Shown here: piece by piece, positions 1 to 6,055 of the stretch
Layout: each line of letters begins with the position of its first letter
Numbering within the stretch: the first letter of the stretch is position 1
Source: an archaeon
GTDB lineage: Archaea > Nanobdellota > Nanobdellia > Woesearchaeales > GW2011-AR9
NCBI GenBank assembly: GCA_023266155.1
Contig: JAHFRS010000049.1
Coordinates: 1 to 8,226, forward strand
Direction of reading: 5' to 3'
DNA length: 8,226 bases
Notes under the pieces: generated by a model
Told to the model about the DNA's origin: nothing
Database searches by the model: none
The model's input: the letters and a program-made list of their open reading frames with translations, nothing else
Program-made: the position numbers and the translations under genes

Positions 1-112
1 CTTTGATTTTAGGATGGTCATCTAGGGTTATCGTTGTCTTGACCTGATATTGCTGTTGATGAGCTCGTTCTAATTTTTCTGTAAATTGTTTTTGTGTCTT
101 ATTTGATGTCAT
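1..112 (-). CDS. Unrecognised protein, N-terminal fragment (runs off window)
   Basis: An open frame of 37 codons begins with ATG at 112 and continues to the left edge without a stop. The visible N-terminus is hydrophilic and rich in Gln and Lys (MTSNKTQKQFTEKLERAHQ), then reads QYQVKTTITLDDHPKIK, which could be a helix followed by a beta strand. No domain can be named from 37 residues. The frame is open upstream as far as 151, but there is no earlier ATG. A TATA-like stretch on the minus strand lies 30-37 nt upstream, which supports this start. It is divergent from the genes to its right. The fragment is short, so its being a real gene rests on the open frame, the ATG and the upstream AT-rich element only. 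Confidence 0.5.
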   Translation of the reverse strand, partial: MTSNKTQKQFTEKLERAHQQQYQVKTTITLDDHPKIK

Positions 113-136
113 TGTAAACCACGTTTTGATTCTGAT

Positions 137-214
137 TGATAGATAAAATAATTATGACGAGAACCTAGAATTTAACTTCCTGCTTTACGGACGGAATCCA
201 TTGGTTATCTATCA
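137..214. repeat. 10-bp exact inverted repeat in the divergent region
   Basis: TGATAGATAA at 137-146 is exactly mirrored by TTATCTATCA at 205-214, with 58 nt between the arms. A shorter related pair, AGATAG and CTATCT, lies at about 331-351. The left arm overlaps the possible TATA box of the minus-strand gene, and the right arm lies just before a TTTATATA sequence at 224-231. This is the layout of operator half-sites controlling two divergent promoters, but the function is inference and an AT-rich match could arise by chance. A second inverted pair, CTTTTGTGT (232-240) and ACACAAAAG (272-280), is also present. Confidence 0.4.
141..151 (-). promoter_or_regulatory. Possible TATA box for the left-edge minus-strand gene
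   Basis: Read on the minus strand this is TTATTTTATCT, an AT-rich TATA-like element whose centre is about 34 nt from the ATG at 112. That is slightly longer than the 26-27 nt spacing seen elsewhere in the window and would leave a leader of a few bases. It overlaps the left arm of the 10-bp inverted repeat, so a regulator bound there could block it. The assignment is by position and composition only. Confidence 0.3.
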
Positions 215-332
215 TGAAGGCTATTTATATACTTTTGTGTCGAAAATCTTAAAAAGGGGGTTACTTTCTGAACACAAAAGAGTTCTAGATGTAAGACATT
301 TAAAATGGCGTGCATTAATAATTGAAGAGTAG
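201..332 (+). CDS. Possible small gene or gene remnant lacking an ATG
   Basis: One plus-strand frame is open from 147 to the TAG at 330-332, about 61 codons, and its translation looks protein-like, with alternating hydrophobic and charged residues (for example LVIYHEGYLYTFVSKILKRG and LKWRALIIEE at the end). No ATG exists in the frame. Possible starts are TTG at 201 (43 residues), where a weak ATTTAA element lies about 27 nt upstream, or GTG at 237 (31 residues). The coordinates given use the TTG. It could be a small gene with a weak start, the remnant of a gene that lost its 5' end, or a chance open frame. No family is recognised. It lies 25 nt upstream of the 161-residue gene on the same strand. 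Confidence 0.25.
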   Translation: MVIYHEGYLYTFVSKILKRGLLSEHKRVLDVRHLKWRALIIEE

Positions 333-357
333 ATAGCCACCACTCTCTATCTAAACA

Positions 358-843
358 ATGGATACCAAACAAATCGTGCTCGAGGAAGTAACGAAACAGC
401 AGTTTGAACAGTTCCAACATTTTTGGGGAAAACAGATGCGCCTGTACGAAGGCGACATCTATTCCAGAATTCACAATCCGTTGATGGAAACTGATTATGT
501 GCGGCTACTATTTTCCTTGCTCGATCATCCTCAAGCTGATTTGCTCTGTGTCAATAACCAAGGCAACTGGATTAAGCGCCATAAAGAAGATCTTTCAAGT
601 GATGAAGTTCACGAACTTGCCAAGATTGCCGCTGCCGATCGCTATAAAAAAAACTTTCTGGAGATAAAATTCAAACGTTATCCTAAGTGGTTTAAAACTG
701 GGCATATCGAATTTACCGAATACCACGGAAGGATTATCGGTTATGATTTACATATTGGCAATGTACTTCAAAATGAATTCACGATTAATGCCAAGCATTC
801 TTTTACTTACAACTATGGTCTATGGATTCCAGAAGACTCATAA
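358..843 (+). CDS. Unrecognised 161-residue soluble protein
   Basis: A 161-codon frame starts with ATG at 358, just after an in-frame TAA at 352-354, so it cannot extend upstream. The product has no signal peptide, membrane segment or cysteine cluster. Residues 1-35 look helical and rich in Gln and aromatic residues (QQFEQFQHFWGKQMRLY). Residues 80-95 are a probable helix, and the C-terminal half (100-157) is rich in beta-forming and aromatic residues, with WFKTGHIEFTEYHGRIIGYD and HSFTYNYGLWIP. I recognise no family. No clear Shine-Dalgarno motif precedes the ATG and no TATA box sits at 26-27 nt. The best TATA (TTTATATA, 224-231) would give a leader of about 100 nt. Codon 97 onward is an A8 run (646-653) that could be slippage-prone. 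It converges on the next gene. Confidence 0.65.
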   Translation: MDTKQIVLEEVTKQQFEQFQHFWGKQMRLYEGDIYSRIHNPLMETDYVRLLFSLLDHPQADLLCVNNQGNWIKRHKEDLSSDEVHELAKIAAADRYKKNFLEIKFKRYPKWFKTGHIEFTEYHGRIIGYDLHIGNVLQNEFTINAKHSFTYNYGLWIPEDS

Positions 844-858
844 TCTCTCATCTTCATC

Positions 859-891
859 AATCGCCGTTCCTGCTCCGGTGGGTAGGCGATT
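859..891. terminator. Candidate hairpin between convergent genes
   Basis: AATCGCC (859-865) pairs with GGCGATT (885-891), a 7-bp stem around a 19-nt loop, in the 92-nt gap between the stops of two converging genes. The plus strand after it is T-rich but has no long T-run. Position suggests a bidirectional transcription barrier or 3'-end structure. Archaeal termination usually depends on T-runs rather than hairpins, so the role is inference. Confidence 0.35.
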
Positions 892-935
892 TCAGGATTT
901 CTGTATTTATTAAGAAGAGATTTTAGGAGAAGATT

Positions 936-1979
936 TCACCCAGATCCCCCCATATTTTTCAAATCACCAATTTTCCTTCCCAACGCTTGCTCTAGAACAC
1001 TAATTCCTGCAGAAGTCGTTTGCAGCCATTCATTAAAATGATGGAAATCATGCCAGTGAACCGGATCATACATAATTATAGATGAACGATTAGGCTCAAT
1101 CTGCATGGTCGTTGGAACAACTAAAACAAGATCTTGGGGAGCGATAGACAATAATTTTCCACCCTCTTTTGATGTAACGACAATGTCTGTGCCTTTAGCT
1201 TTATCGCCGTTAACCATGACGGCAATGCTACGCTTCAAGGAAAAATCCGCCTGCGCAAAGCGCTCCAGCGGGCAAAGTACCGCTGCTTGATGTTGCTGGT
1301 CATGATTAAGCATACAAAGGTCTGCTCTATCCACTGAGCCAAATATTTTTTGATGAAAATTACCGCCAACTACTCCTCCAGGAACGATTCCATGTCTTCC
1401 TATTGATGTAATTCGTATGGCAGTCAGTGCTGCAATCTGTTTGTAAGTCATCACTGCCCGATTTCCTGCACCTCTATCTACTGCATAGACCACTAACTTG
1501 TGAGGCATTTCGCCTTCACTTTTGCAGGCAGGGGTATTCTCTACTTTGATTATCTCTGCTTTGTACGCTGATTCACCCCATATTCTTTCTCGAAGTACAA
1601 GAGGGTCATACAGAGTATCTCCCTCCAACACGTTATGGATAGACCATCCCGCTTGTAAAGCAATATCCAGGGCATACAAAAAAGAATATCCTCCGTTCAC
1701 GGTTACAGTCTTATCAGTCACATAATCTTCTTTCGAGACCATGTACTCTTTTTTATACCCCAAAAACATATGGCGCATGACATCTTCAGCATCTGCTTTT
1801 TTCTTCTCATCCGAAACATTCCGAGAATCATACCTGATGGAAGTAGCCTGCAGAAATTCACGAAAATGATGCTGAACTTTAATTACCAGTGCTGAATCTT
1901 GTACTAATGTTTTAATGACTCGATACACTTCATCTTCCTTAAATCCTTCCTCATCTTTTAATCCTAAATCGCGAAACAT
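936..1979 (-). CDS. Unrecognised 347-residue protein
   Basis: A long minus-strand frame with ATG at 1979 encodes 347 residues, with coding-like composition throughout. The N-terminal 70 residues are charged and helical (LKDEEGFKEDEVYRVIKTL, then a K/D/E-rich stretch at 55-66). The region 160-205 is strand-rich and glycine-rich (KLVVYAVDRGAGNR, IVPGGVVGGNF), as in a compact enzyme-like or barrel core. Residues 245-290 add more strands. A striking aromatic and histidine cluster, HWHDFHHFNEWLQ, lies at 308-320 and could bind metal or a cofactor. There are no membrane segments or signal peptide. I do not recognise the family and assign no function. The ATG is supported by a TATA box centred 27-28 nt upstream. 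It shares that box with the divergent lipid kinase gene, which hints at co-expression. Confidence 0.75.
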   Translation of the reverse strand: MFRDLGLKDEEGFKEDEVYRVIKTLVQDSALVIKVQHHFREFLQATSIRYDSRNVSDEKKKADAEDVMRHMFLGYKKEYMVSKEDYVTDKTVTVNGGYSFLYALDIALQAGWSIHNVLEGDTLYDPLVLRERIWGESAYKAEIIKVENTPACKSEGEMPHKLVVYAVDRGAGNRAVMTYKQIAALTAIRITSIGRHGIVPGGVVGGNFHQKIFGSVDRADLCMLNHDQQHQAAVLCPLERFAQADFSLKRSIAVMVNGDKAKGTDIVVTSKEGGKLLSIAPQDLVLVVPTTMQIEPNRSSIIMYDPVHWHDFHHFNEWLQTTSAGISVLEQALGRKIGDLKNMGGSG

Positions 1980-2001
1980 AGATTTAGCAAATCAAATGCT
2001 A

Positions 2002-2011
2002 TTTTATAAAA
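2002..2011. promoter_or_regulatory. Palindromic TATA box shared by two divergent leaderless genes
   Basis: TTTTATAAAA is a perfect 10-bp palindrome in the 53-nt gap between divergent ATGs at 1979 (minus) and 2033 (plus). Its centre is 26.5 nt from the plus ATG and 27.5 nt from the minus ATG, so the usual archaeal spacing would start transcription at or next to each ATG. No Shine-Dalgarno motif precedes either start, consistent with leaderless mRNAs. One TBP site may thus serve both directions. The sequence and distances are directly visible; bidirectional use is inference. Confidence 0.65.
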
Positions 2012-2032
2012 CTTCTGTCATCAAGTAATACT

Positions 2033-2686
2033 ATGGCTGCTAATTCCATAACCCTTTTAAAACCACTTTTCTTTCTCAGAAGAATGCTCAGCATCCTGGA
2101 ACTCAAACGTCAATGTGTACATATTATCGTTGGTTTAATGACAGTTGCGCTTATTTTTTATAATTTCTTAAGTCCTTTCGCCATTTTATTATTAATTATT
2201 GCTGGTATTATGTTGAGCTTTCTGGTCAAACGAGTGCCTATTCCCCTCATCAGTTTCATCTTGGATCAGGTGGAGCGGGAAGAACAAAAGAAAACGTTTC
2301 CAGGAAAAGGCACGATTTTCTTTTTTATAGGAGTGTTGTTATCAGTACAACTATTTGAACGAAATATTGCTCTTGCTTCCATCATGGTGTTGACTTTGGG
2401 CGATTCTGTCAGCCATCTGTTTGGCGCGCAGTTCGGGAGGCTGAAGAATATTTTTAATGGAAAAAGTAAGAAACTGTTGGAGGGGACGTTAATAGGGACT
2501 CTGACTGGTTTCCTAGGAGCGATATTTTTCGTCCCCATTCCAGAAGCATTCCTCGGAAGTGCAGCAGCGATGATTGCAGAGGTCATCAAGATTGATTTTA
2601 ATGATAGTACATTAGATGATAATTTAGTTGTTCCGTTAGTGGCGGGAACGGTGATGGTGCTGGTAAGGAATTTTCTTGTTATCTAG
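2033..2686 (+). CDS. SEC59/DGK1-type CTP-dependent polyprenol (dolichol) or lipid kinase
   Basis: An integral membrane protein of 217 residues with hydrophobic segments at about 30-65, 93-122 and 151-170, plus a hydrophobic C-terminus. The family signature is clear: LGDSVSHLFGAQFG at 122-135 (nucleotide-binding GD motif), then GKSKKLLEGTLIGTLTG at 143-159, and DDNLVVPLVAG at 195-205. Members of the SEC59/dolichol kinase, DGK1 and VTE5 group transfer phosphate from CTP to a lipid alcohol; related CdsA proteins make CDP-lipids. In archaea a polyprenol/dolichol or diether lipid substrate is likely, but the exact substrate cannot be read from sequence. The start at 2033 is chosen because a TATA box lies 26.5 nt upstream. 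The ATG at 2084 (residue 18) would fit the usual family N-terminus (LELKRQCVHIIVG) and remains possible. Confidence 0.85.
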   Translation: MAANSITLLKPLFFLRRMLSILELKRQCVHIIVGLMTVALIFYNFLSPFAILLLIIAGIMLSFLVKRVPIPLISFILDQVEREEQKKTFPGKGTIFFFIGVLLSVQLFERNIALASIMVLTLGDSVSHLFGAQFGRLKNIFNGKSKKLLEGTLIGTLTGFLGAIFFVPIPEAFLGSAAAMIAEVIKIDFNDSTLDDNLVVPLVAGTVMVLVRNFLVI

Positions 2687-2703
2687 GAAATCACGACAAA
2701 AGT

Positions 2704-2711
2704 CTTTTATA
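2704..2711 (+). promoter_or_regulatory. TATA box of the protein kinase gene
   Basis: CTTTTATA is centred 26.5 nt upstream of the ATG at 2734, the same spacing as at other gene starts here, predicting a leaderless transcript. It lies in the 47-nt gap after the lipid kinase gene, so the protein kinase need not depend on read-through from it. There is no Shine-Dalgarno motif before the ATG. Confidence 0.6.
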
Positions 2712-2733
2712 GTTCCTATTATTCTACTTCTTA

Positions 2734-4194
2734 ATGGTGAAAATAATGCTGGGCGATACAGCCGTAGAGGTCCCCGAGCAGGGAGAGCTCCCTGACTGTA
2801 AGAGCGTTAATGAGTTACAATCCAGTAATTTAAGCCCGGATCGATTACTGGCAAAAATCAAAGGAAGAAAGGAAAAAATTCAGGGAATTCCCCTCGTGGA
2901 GCTCTCTAATAGTGGTATGATGGGATACTCGGAGTATGTTGATACTCTTTATTTAATGTGGATTGAGGAGAGGAAAGAATGGATTGGCATCCATAACTTC
3001 TATATTCCAGGAGGATTTTTTAATGCCTGTGATATCTTGAGCACTCCCTTCCAGCTCGATGAACGGTTTGCCCGAAAAATCCTGGAAGCCTATGGCGAAC
3101 TGGAAGAGTTACCCCTGAAACAAGTACTGCACACTTCCCCTTCCCAACTGGAAAAAATAGTCTTCCCTCGGGCACTCAAAGATTGCCTCTTAGACTATAC
3201 TGTTCTCAAAAAAGTCGGCTCGGGCGCTACCCGTGACACTTTTCTTGCCAGGTTCAAAGACAAAGAACTGCGCGTAATTAAGCTCATGAAGCAGCCTGGG
3301 GAGATGAAAGAAAAAATAAGGCAGAATCTGGGCGAATGGCTGCCATCGAGGGAAGAGATTGACGTCCTTCTGACTTTACACCACGATCACATTGCCAAGC
3401 TTTATGACTGGGAAGGCGATACTTATACGATTGAACAATATGTGGAAGGCGAGACACTAAAACAATCCCTTCAGCGGCAGGGAAAGATTCCCCCTCACAA
3501 ATTGGGATTTTTCTACGATATCCTTGAAGCTGCTGCCTATGTACATGGGAAAAGCTTCGTCCACCGGGATCTCAAACCCTCTAATATCATTCTGTACAAA
3601 GAGAATTTTAAAACTCGTGCTTTGGTCACTGATTTTCAGACGGCCCGAAAGATGAAGAATGATGAAATCGAATGGCGAATGCAGGTTCACAGCGATGCTG
3701 CCTATTATGGGCAGGGATTTGGTCACCGCTATGCTGCTCCTGAACTCCACTCCCAAGGACGGGCCAGCAAATCGTCTGATCTTTATTCTCTCGTTTGTAT
3801 TCTTGCCGAGTGCCTTTCCGGAAAGCGGCCGCCGTGGAGTGAGCAGAATGCTGGCTCTAACCTCAACGGGGAAACAGATCGTGAGATGCTCTATCAATAC
3901 ATTGATGAATGTAAATCTGCACTTCGTCTTTCCTTTACTGAGAATTATAGTTTTGGAGAATTGTATCTCCAGGGATTTGGGAAATATCTGGATCAATCTG
4001 TTCGTGATCTCCTGCGGGAAGGATTGGCGTATCATCCACTCGACAGGCGAATGGTGGCCTACGATAAAAGTGCCCGGCTGGGAGCATTCAAGCCAACACC
4101 ACACGGTCACCGTTCCCAACCTACAGCCAAAGAACCTTTGGAAGAAATCATTGAACTGGCCACCAACTGTATGAATTCAGTAGAGACTGATTAA
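2734..4194 (+). CDS. Eukaryotic-type Ser/Thr protein kinase with unknown N-terminal domain
   Basis: The kinase domain spans about residues 155-445 of 486 and carries nearly every catalytic element. These are a glycine-rich loop VGSGATRDTF (161-170), the ATP-binding Lys183 in VIK, probable helix-C Glu208, and the catalytic loop HRDLKPSN (277-284, Asp279, Lys281, Asn284). Also present are APE (335-337), Asp349 in SSDLYSL, and Arg439 in LDRRM. The magnesium-binding motif is DFQ (300-302) instead of DFG; its Asp is kept, so activity is still expected. Residues 1-150 form a separate domain with aromatic strands (YVDTLYLMWIEERKEWIGI, 68-86) that I cannot assign; it may be a sensor or substrate-docking module. 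There is no transmembrane segment, so the protein should be cytosolic. The start fits the upstream TATA box; Met5 is an alternative. The target is unknown, and the adjacent AbrB-PhoU regulator is only a positional candidate. Confidence 0.9.
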   Translation: MVKIMLGDTAVEVPEQGELPDCKSVNELQSSNLSPDRLLAKIKGRKEKIQGIPLVELSNSGMMGYSEYVDTLYLMWIEERKEWIGIHNFYIPGGFFNACDILSTPFQLDERFARKILEAYGELEELPLKQVLHTSPSQLEKIVFPRALKDCLLDYTVLKKVGSGATRDTFLARFKDKELRVIKLMKQPGEMKEKIRQNLGEWLPSREEIDVLLTLHHDHIAKLYDWEGDTYTIEQYVEGETLKQSLQRQGKIPPHKLGFFYDILEAAAYVHGKSFVHRDLKPSNIILYKENFKTRALVTDFQTARKMKNDEIEWRMQVHSDAAYYGQGFGHRYAAPELHSQGRASKSSDLYSLVCILAECLSGKRPPWSEQNAGSNLNGETDREMLYQYIDECKSALRLSFTENYSFGELYLQGFGKYLDQSVRDLLREGLAYHPLDRRMVAYDKSARLGAFKPTPHGHRSQPTAKEPLEEIIELATNCMNSVETD

Positions 4195-5126
4195 ACTTTA
4201 GTGACAAATTTATCTTCATTAATACAAAATGTCGGATTGCCGCTGGCGACACGGATATGTTCCAGGATGCTCAGCAGGCGATGCAAGAGAATACTTTCTT
4301 CCTTCTTTGAAGAAGCCAGCAGCTGATGACCCTGCTGAATCAGTTCTTTCGTATTAGTCAACAGAGCAATTCCTTCTTGCTCGTGAAAACTATAAAAAAA
4401 ACGATGAAAAAGTTCCAGTTGGCTGATGGTTTTTTGATAGACAGAGAGAACTTCCGGACGTATTTTTTGTTCTGGTTTGGTTGGCGCCAGAGAGCTGCAG
4501 ACATATTTGAGCTGGTCACCGATTTCTTCCAGCTTTTTGAGCAGAAGATAATAACTGTAGGGATCATCAGCAATGGTAAAGCCTTGTTTCTGCAACATGT
4601 ACTGGCAGGTAACATACAGCTTGTTCTGCGTTGACTCTAGCTGCTTGATTTCTTCTAAAGCACTGTAGCGCTGCTGGACTATCGCCTCATAAGAATCTTT
4701 GGCGAGAGTTATGGTGACAAGAAATAACCGGCGGAGAAGCTGCTCAAATTCCTTTACGTCTATTTTGGCGATCCGTTTGATCACGCAGCCTTTTTCTGTT
4801 TGCCGGATGATATCAAACCCCATCATCGTATTGGTCCAGCGGCTCACTGCACGGAGCACCTCCGGATTGCTGCTGGAAACGTGAATGGTATCATAGCCAC
4901 GGCGAAACAAACTGAAAATTTTTCGGGAGGCAAACCGTAACGGAGGCTGTAGTGTAACCTGTGCTTCTTTTTCTACTTCTTGCTGCTCCTTCCCGATCTG
5001 CAGCACCCCTTTATCTTCAATAACCTGCAACTCATCCCCGACCTTAACCCCAACCAAATCTACCCATTTCTTCGGCAAGGTAATTGTGAGTGTATTGTTT
5101 CCCTGCTTAATGACTTTCCGTTGCAT
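4191..5126 (-). CDS. AbrB/SpoVT-domain PhoU-like transcriptional regulator
   Basis: From ATG 5126 the product is 311 residues. Residues 1-45 form a SpoVT/AbrB swapped-hairpin DNA-binding domain (RKVIKQGNNTLTITLPKKWV, then VKVGDELQVIEDKGVLQI). A middle alpha/beta segment follows (60-120). Residues 123-300 are a helical PhoU-like domain with the metal-motif-like KKLEEIGDQLKYV (197-209, Glu200 and Asp204). This fusion is typical of archaeal proteins annotated as phosphate uptake regulators, but no pst transporter gene is in the window, so phosphate sensing is unproven. The start at 5126 is chosen because the AbrB domain begins there and GGAGAG lies 7 nt upstream. ATG 5141 (316 residues) is possible. 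A start at 5249 is open in frame but would cross the divergent promoter. The stop overlaps the kinase stop in TTAA. Confidence 0.88.
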   Translation of the reverse strand: MQRKVIKQGNNTLTITLPKKWVDLVGVKVGDELQVIEDKGVLQIGKEQQEVEKEAQVTLQPPLRFASRKIFSLFRRGYDTIHVSSSNPEVLRAVSRWTNTMMGFDIIRQTEKGCVIKRIAKIDVKEFEQLLRRLFLVTITLAKDSYEAIVQQRYSALEEIKQLESTQNKLYVTCQYMLQKQGFTIADDPYSYYLLLKKLEEIGDQLKYVCSSLAPTKPEQKIRPEVLSVYQKTISQLELFHRFFYSFHEQEGIALLTNTKELIQQGHQLLASSKKEESILLHRLLSILEHIRVASGNPTFCINEDKFVTKV

Positions 5127-5133
5127 AATGTGG

Positions 5134-5139
5134 CTCTCC
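5134..5139 (-). promoter_or_regulatory. Shine-Dalgarno motif that decides the AbrB-PhoU start
   Basis: GGAGAG on the minus strand lies 7 nt before the ATG at 5126. With the TATA box at 5162-5169, transcription is predicted to begin at about 5139, which would place this motif at the very 5' end of a 13-nt leader and remove the ATG at 5141. This favours the 311-residue product. Confidence 0.5.
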
Positions 5140-5161
5140 ATAATACTGCTATACTCTGTAC

Positions 5162-5169
5162 TATATAAA
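5162..5169 (-). promoter_or_regulatory. TATA box of the AbrB-PhoU gene
   Basis: TTTATATA on the minus strand is a consensus-quality archaeal TATA box. Its centre is 39.5 nt from the ATG at 5126 and 24.5 nt from the ATG at 5141. It lies about 60 bp from the plus-strand TATA of the phosphatase operon, so an autoregulating AbrB protein bound here could also affect the divergent operon (inference). Confidence 0.6.
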
Positions 5170-5221
5170 TATGTCTTTACAATAGTGAAAATAGGGTAAG
5201 ATATATTGTATTGGGGAAAAG

Positions 5222-5229
5222 AATATATC
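5222..5229 (+). promoter_or_regulatory. TATA box of the phosphatase-acyltransferase operon
   Basis: AATATATC is centred 26.5 nt upstream of the ATG at 5252, matching the leaderless spacing of other genes here. A second candidate, GATATATT (5200-5207), sits about 27 nt before a TTG at 5231 that would add seven residues. The ATG choice is preferred because ATG is the stronger start and fits the family N-terminus. Confidence 0.5.
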
Positions 5230-5251
5230 ATTGGAATCCTCTTTTCCAAAG

Positions 5252-6055
5252 ATGCTGGAAAGTCTCACGCGCCGGTTAAATCATCATCTCGACCTCACCG
5301 TACCCCTTCTCTATCGGGCGGGAAAAATTCTCGTAGAAGAACATCGACAAGAACATACCGTAATACAAAAAGCCGATGGAACGCCGGTCACGAACGTCGA
5401 TGTAAAACTTTCCTGCTCTATTACAGCAGAATTACAGCAGACCTTTCCCACCTATGGAATTTTAGACGAAGAACAAGATGGCGATGGCCGGTCTAAGGAA
5501 TTCTGCTGGATACTTGATCCTCTGGACGGCACAACAGAGTATCTATCAAAGACGGGGCAGGGTTATGGCATCATCCTCGGTTTATTGCACGAGCAGAGGC
5601 CGGTTCTGGGTCTCTTTTATCAGCCGCAACTTGACAACTTAGCATATGCTATTCTGAACCAGGGTGCCTATCAAGTTCATGAGGGAACGAAAAAAGTGTT
5701 AGAAGTTTCTCCTGAACCTGCTCTCCATCTGCTCACAAGTAAATATCAGAGCAGCCCGGAGTTAGAACGACTTCTTCAGAAGCTCAATCCTCTTCGAGTT
5801 ACCAGAAGCAGTGGCGCGATTAAAATAGTCGAAATTGCCCGTGCCAACGCGACAGCTTTTGTAACGGTCAATCCGATGGGGTTATGGGACCTTTGTGGAA
5901 CTTCCCTTATTTTGGAGGAAGCCGGAGGAAAGATTACCGACCTGCATGGGCACGATCTCGATTTTTATCAATCCGGACGAAAAGTAGATCAGGGAATTAT
6001 TGCCAGTAATACACTGCTTCATTCCCTGATTCTGGAGAGAATTTATGGTCGCTAA
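5252..6055 (+). CDS. Inositol monophosphatase/CysQ-family Mg-dependent phosphatase
   Basis: The 267-residue product has the length and full motif set of the IMPase/FBPase/CysQ superfamily. Lys40 is in KADGTPVTNVD (40-50), Glu73 and Glu74 in the ILDEE metal motif, and Asp89 and Asp92 in WILDPLDGTTEYL (86-98). Asp213 lies in LWDLCGTSLILEEAGG (211-226). These residues bind the magnesium ions that hydrolyse a sugar, inositol or nucleotide phosphate in the cytosol. The TEYL after DPLDGT resembles the KEF of CysQ-type 3'(2'),5'-bisphosphate nucleotidases more than the TNF of classical inositol monophosphatases, but this one position does not settle the substrate. It is the first gene of a three-gene operon. 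Its last 11 nt overlap the acyltransferase start, so the two are probably translated together. Start: see the TATA entry; a TTG at 5231 is the alternative. Confidence 0.88.
   Translation: MLESLTRRLNHHLDLTVPLLYRAGKILVEEHRQEHTVIQKADGTPVTNVDVKLSCSITAELQQTFPTYGILDEEQDGDGRSKEFCWILDPLDGTTEYLSKTGQGYGIILGLLHEQRPVLGLFYQPQLDNLAYAILNQGAYQVHEGTKKVLEVSPEPALHLLTSKYQSSPELERLLQKLNPLRVTRSSGAIKIVEIARANATAFVTVNPMGLWDLCGTSLILEEAGGKITDLHGHDLDFYQSGRKVDQGIIASNTLLHSLILERIYGR
6034..6039 (+). promoter_or_regulatory. Internal Shine-Dalgarno motif for the acyltransferase
   Basis: GGAGAG inside the 3' end of the phosphatase gene lies 5 nt before the ATG at 6045. Downstream operon genes thus use ribosome-binding sites, while the first gene appears leaderless. 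Confidence 0.6.

Noticed and set aside
205..474. Minus-strand frame of 89 codons across the start of the 161-residue gene
   Set aside because: The product is Leu- and Phe-rich with low-complexity character, and it overlaps the better-supported plus-strand frame.
646..654. A AAA AAC slippery heptamer in the 161-residue gene
   Set aside because: No downstream pseudoknot or long alternative frame is evident; A-runs are expected in AT-rich Lys codons.
3457..4119. Long antisense open frame (220 codons) inside the protein kinase gene
   Set aside because: The plus strand carries ordered kinase motifs over the same bases; the antisense product shows no domain and no promoter spacing.
3659..4174. 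Overlapping plus-strand frame of 171 codons inside the kinase gene
   Set aside because: It is out of frame with clear kinase motifs (APE, subdomains IX-XI) and its translation matches nothing recognisable.
5127..5249. 41-residue N-terminal extension of the AbrB-PhoU protein
   Set aside because: It would run through the TATA boxes of the divergent region, and the AbrB domain begins at the ATG at 5126, which has its own Shine-Dalgarno motif.
5231..5251. TTG start seven codons upstream for the phosphatase
   Set aside because: The ATG at 5252 has a correctly spaced TATA box and fits the family N-terminus; TTG cannot be fully excluded.
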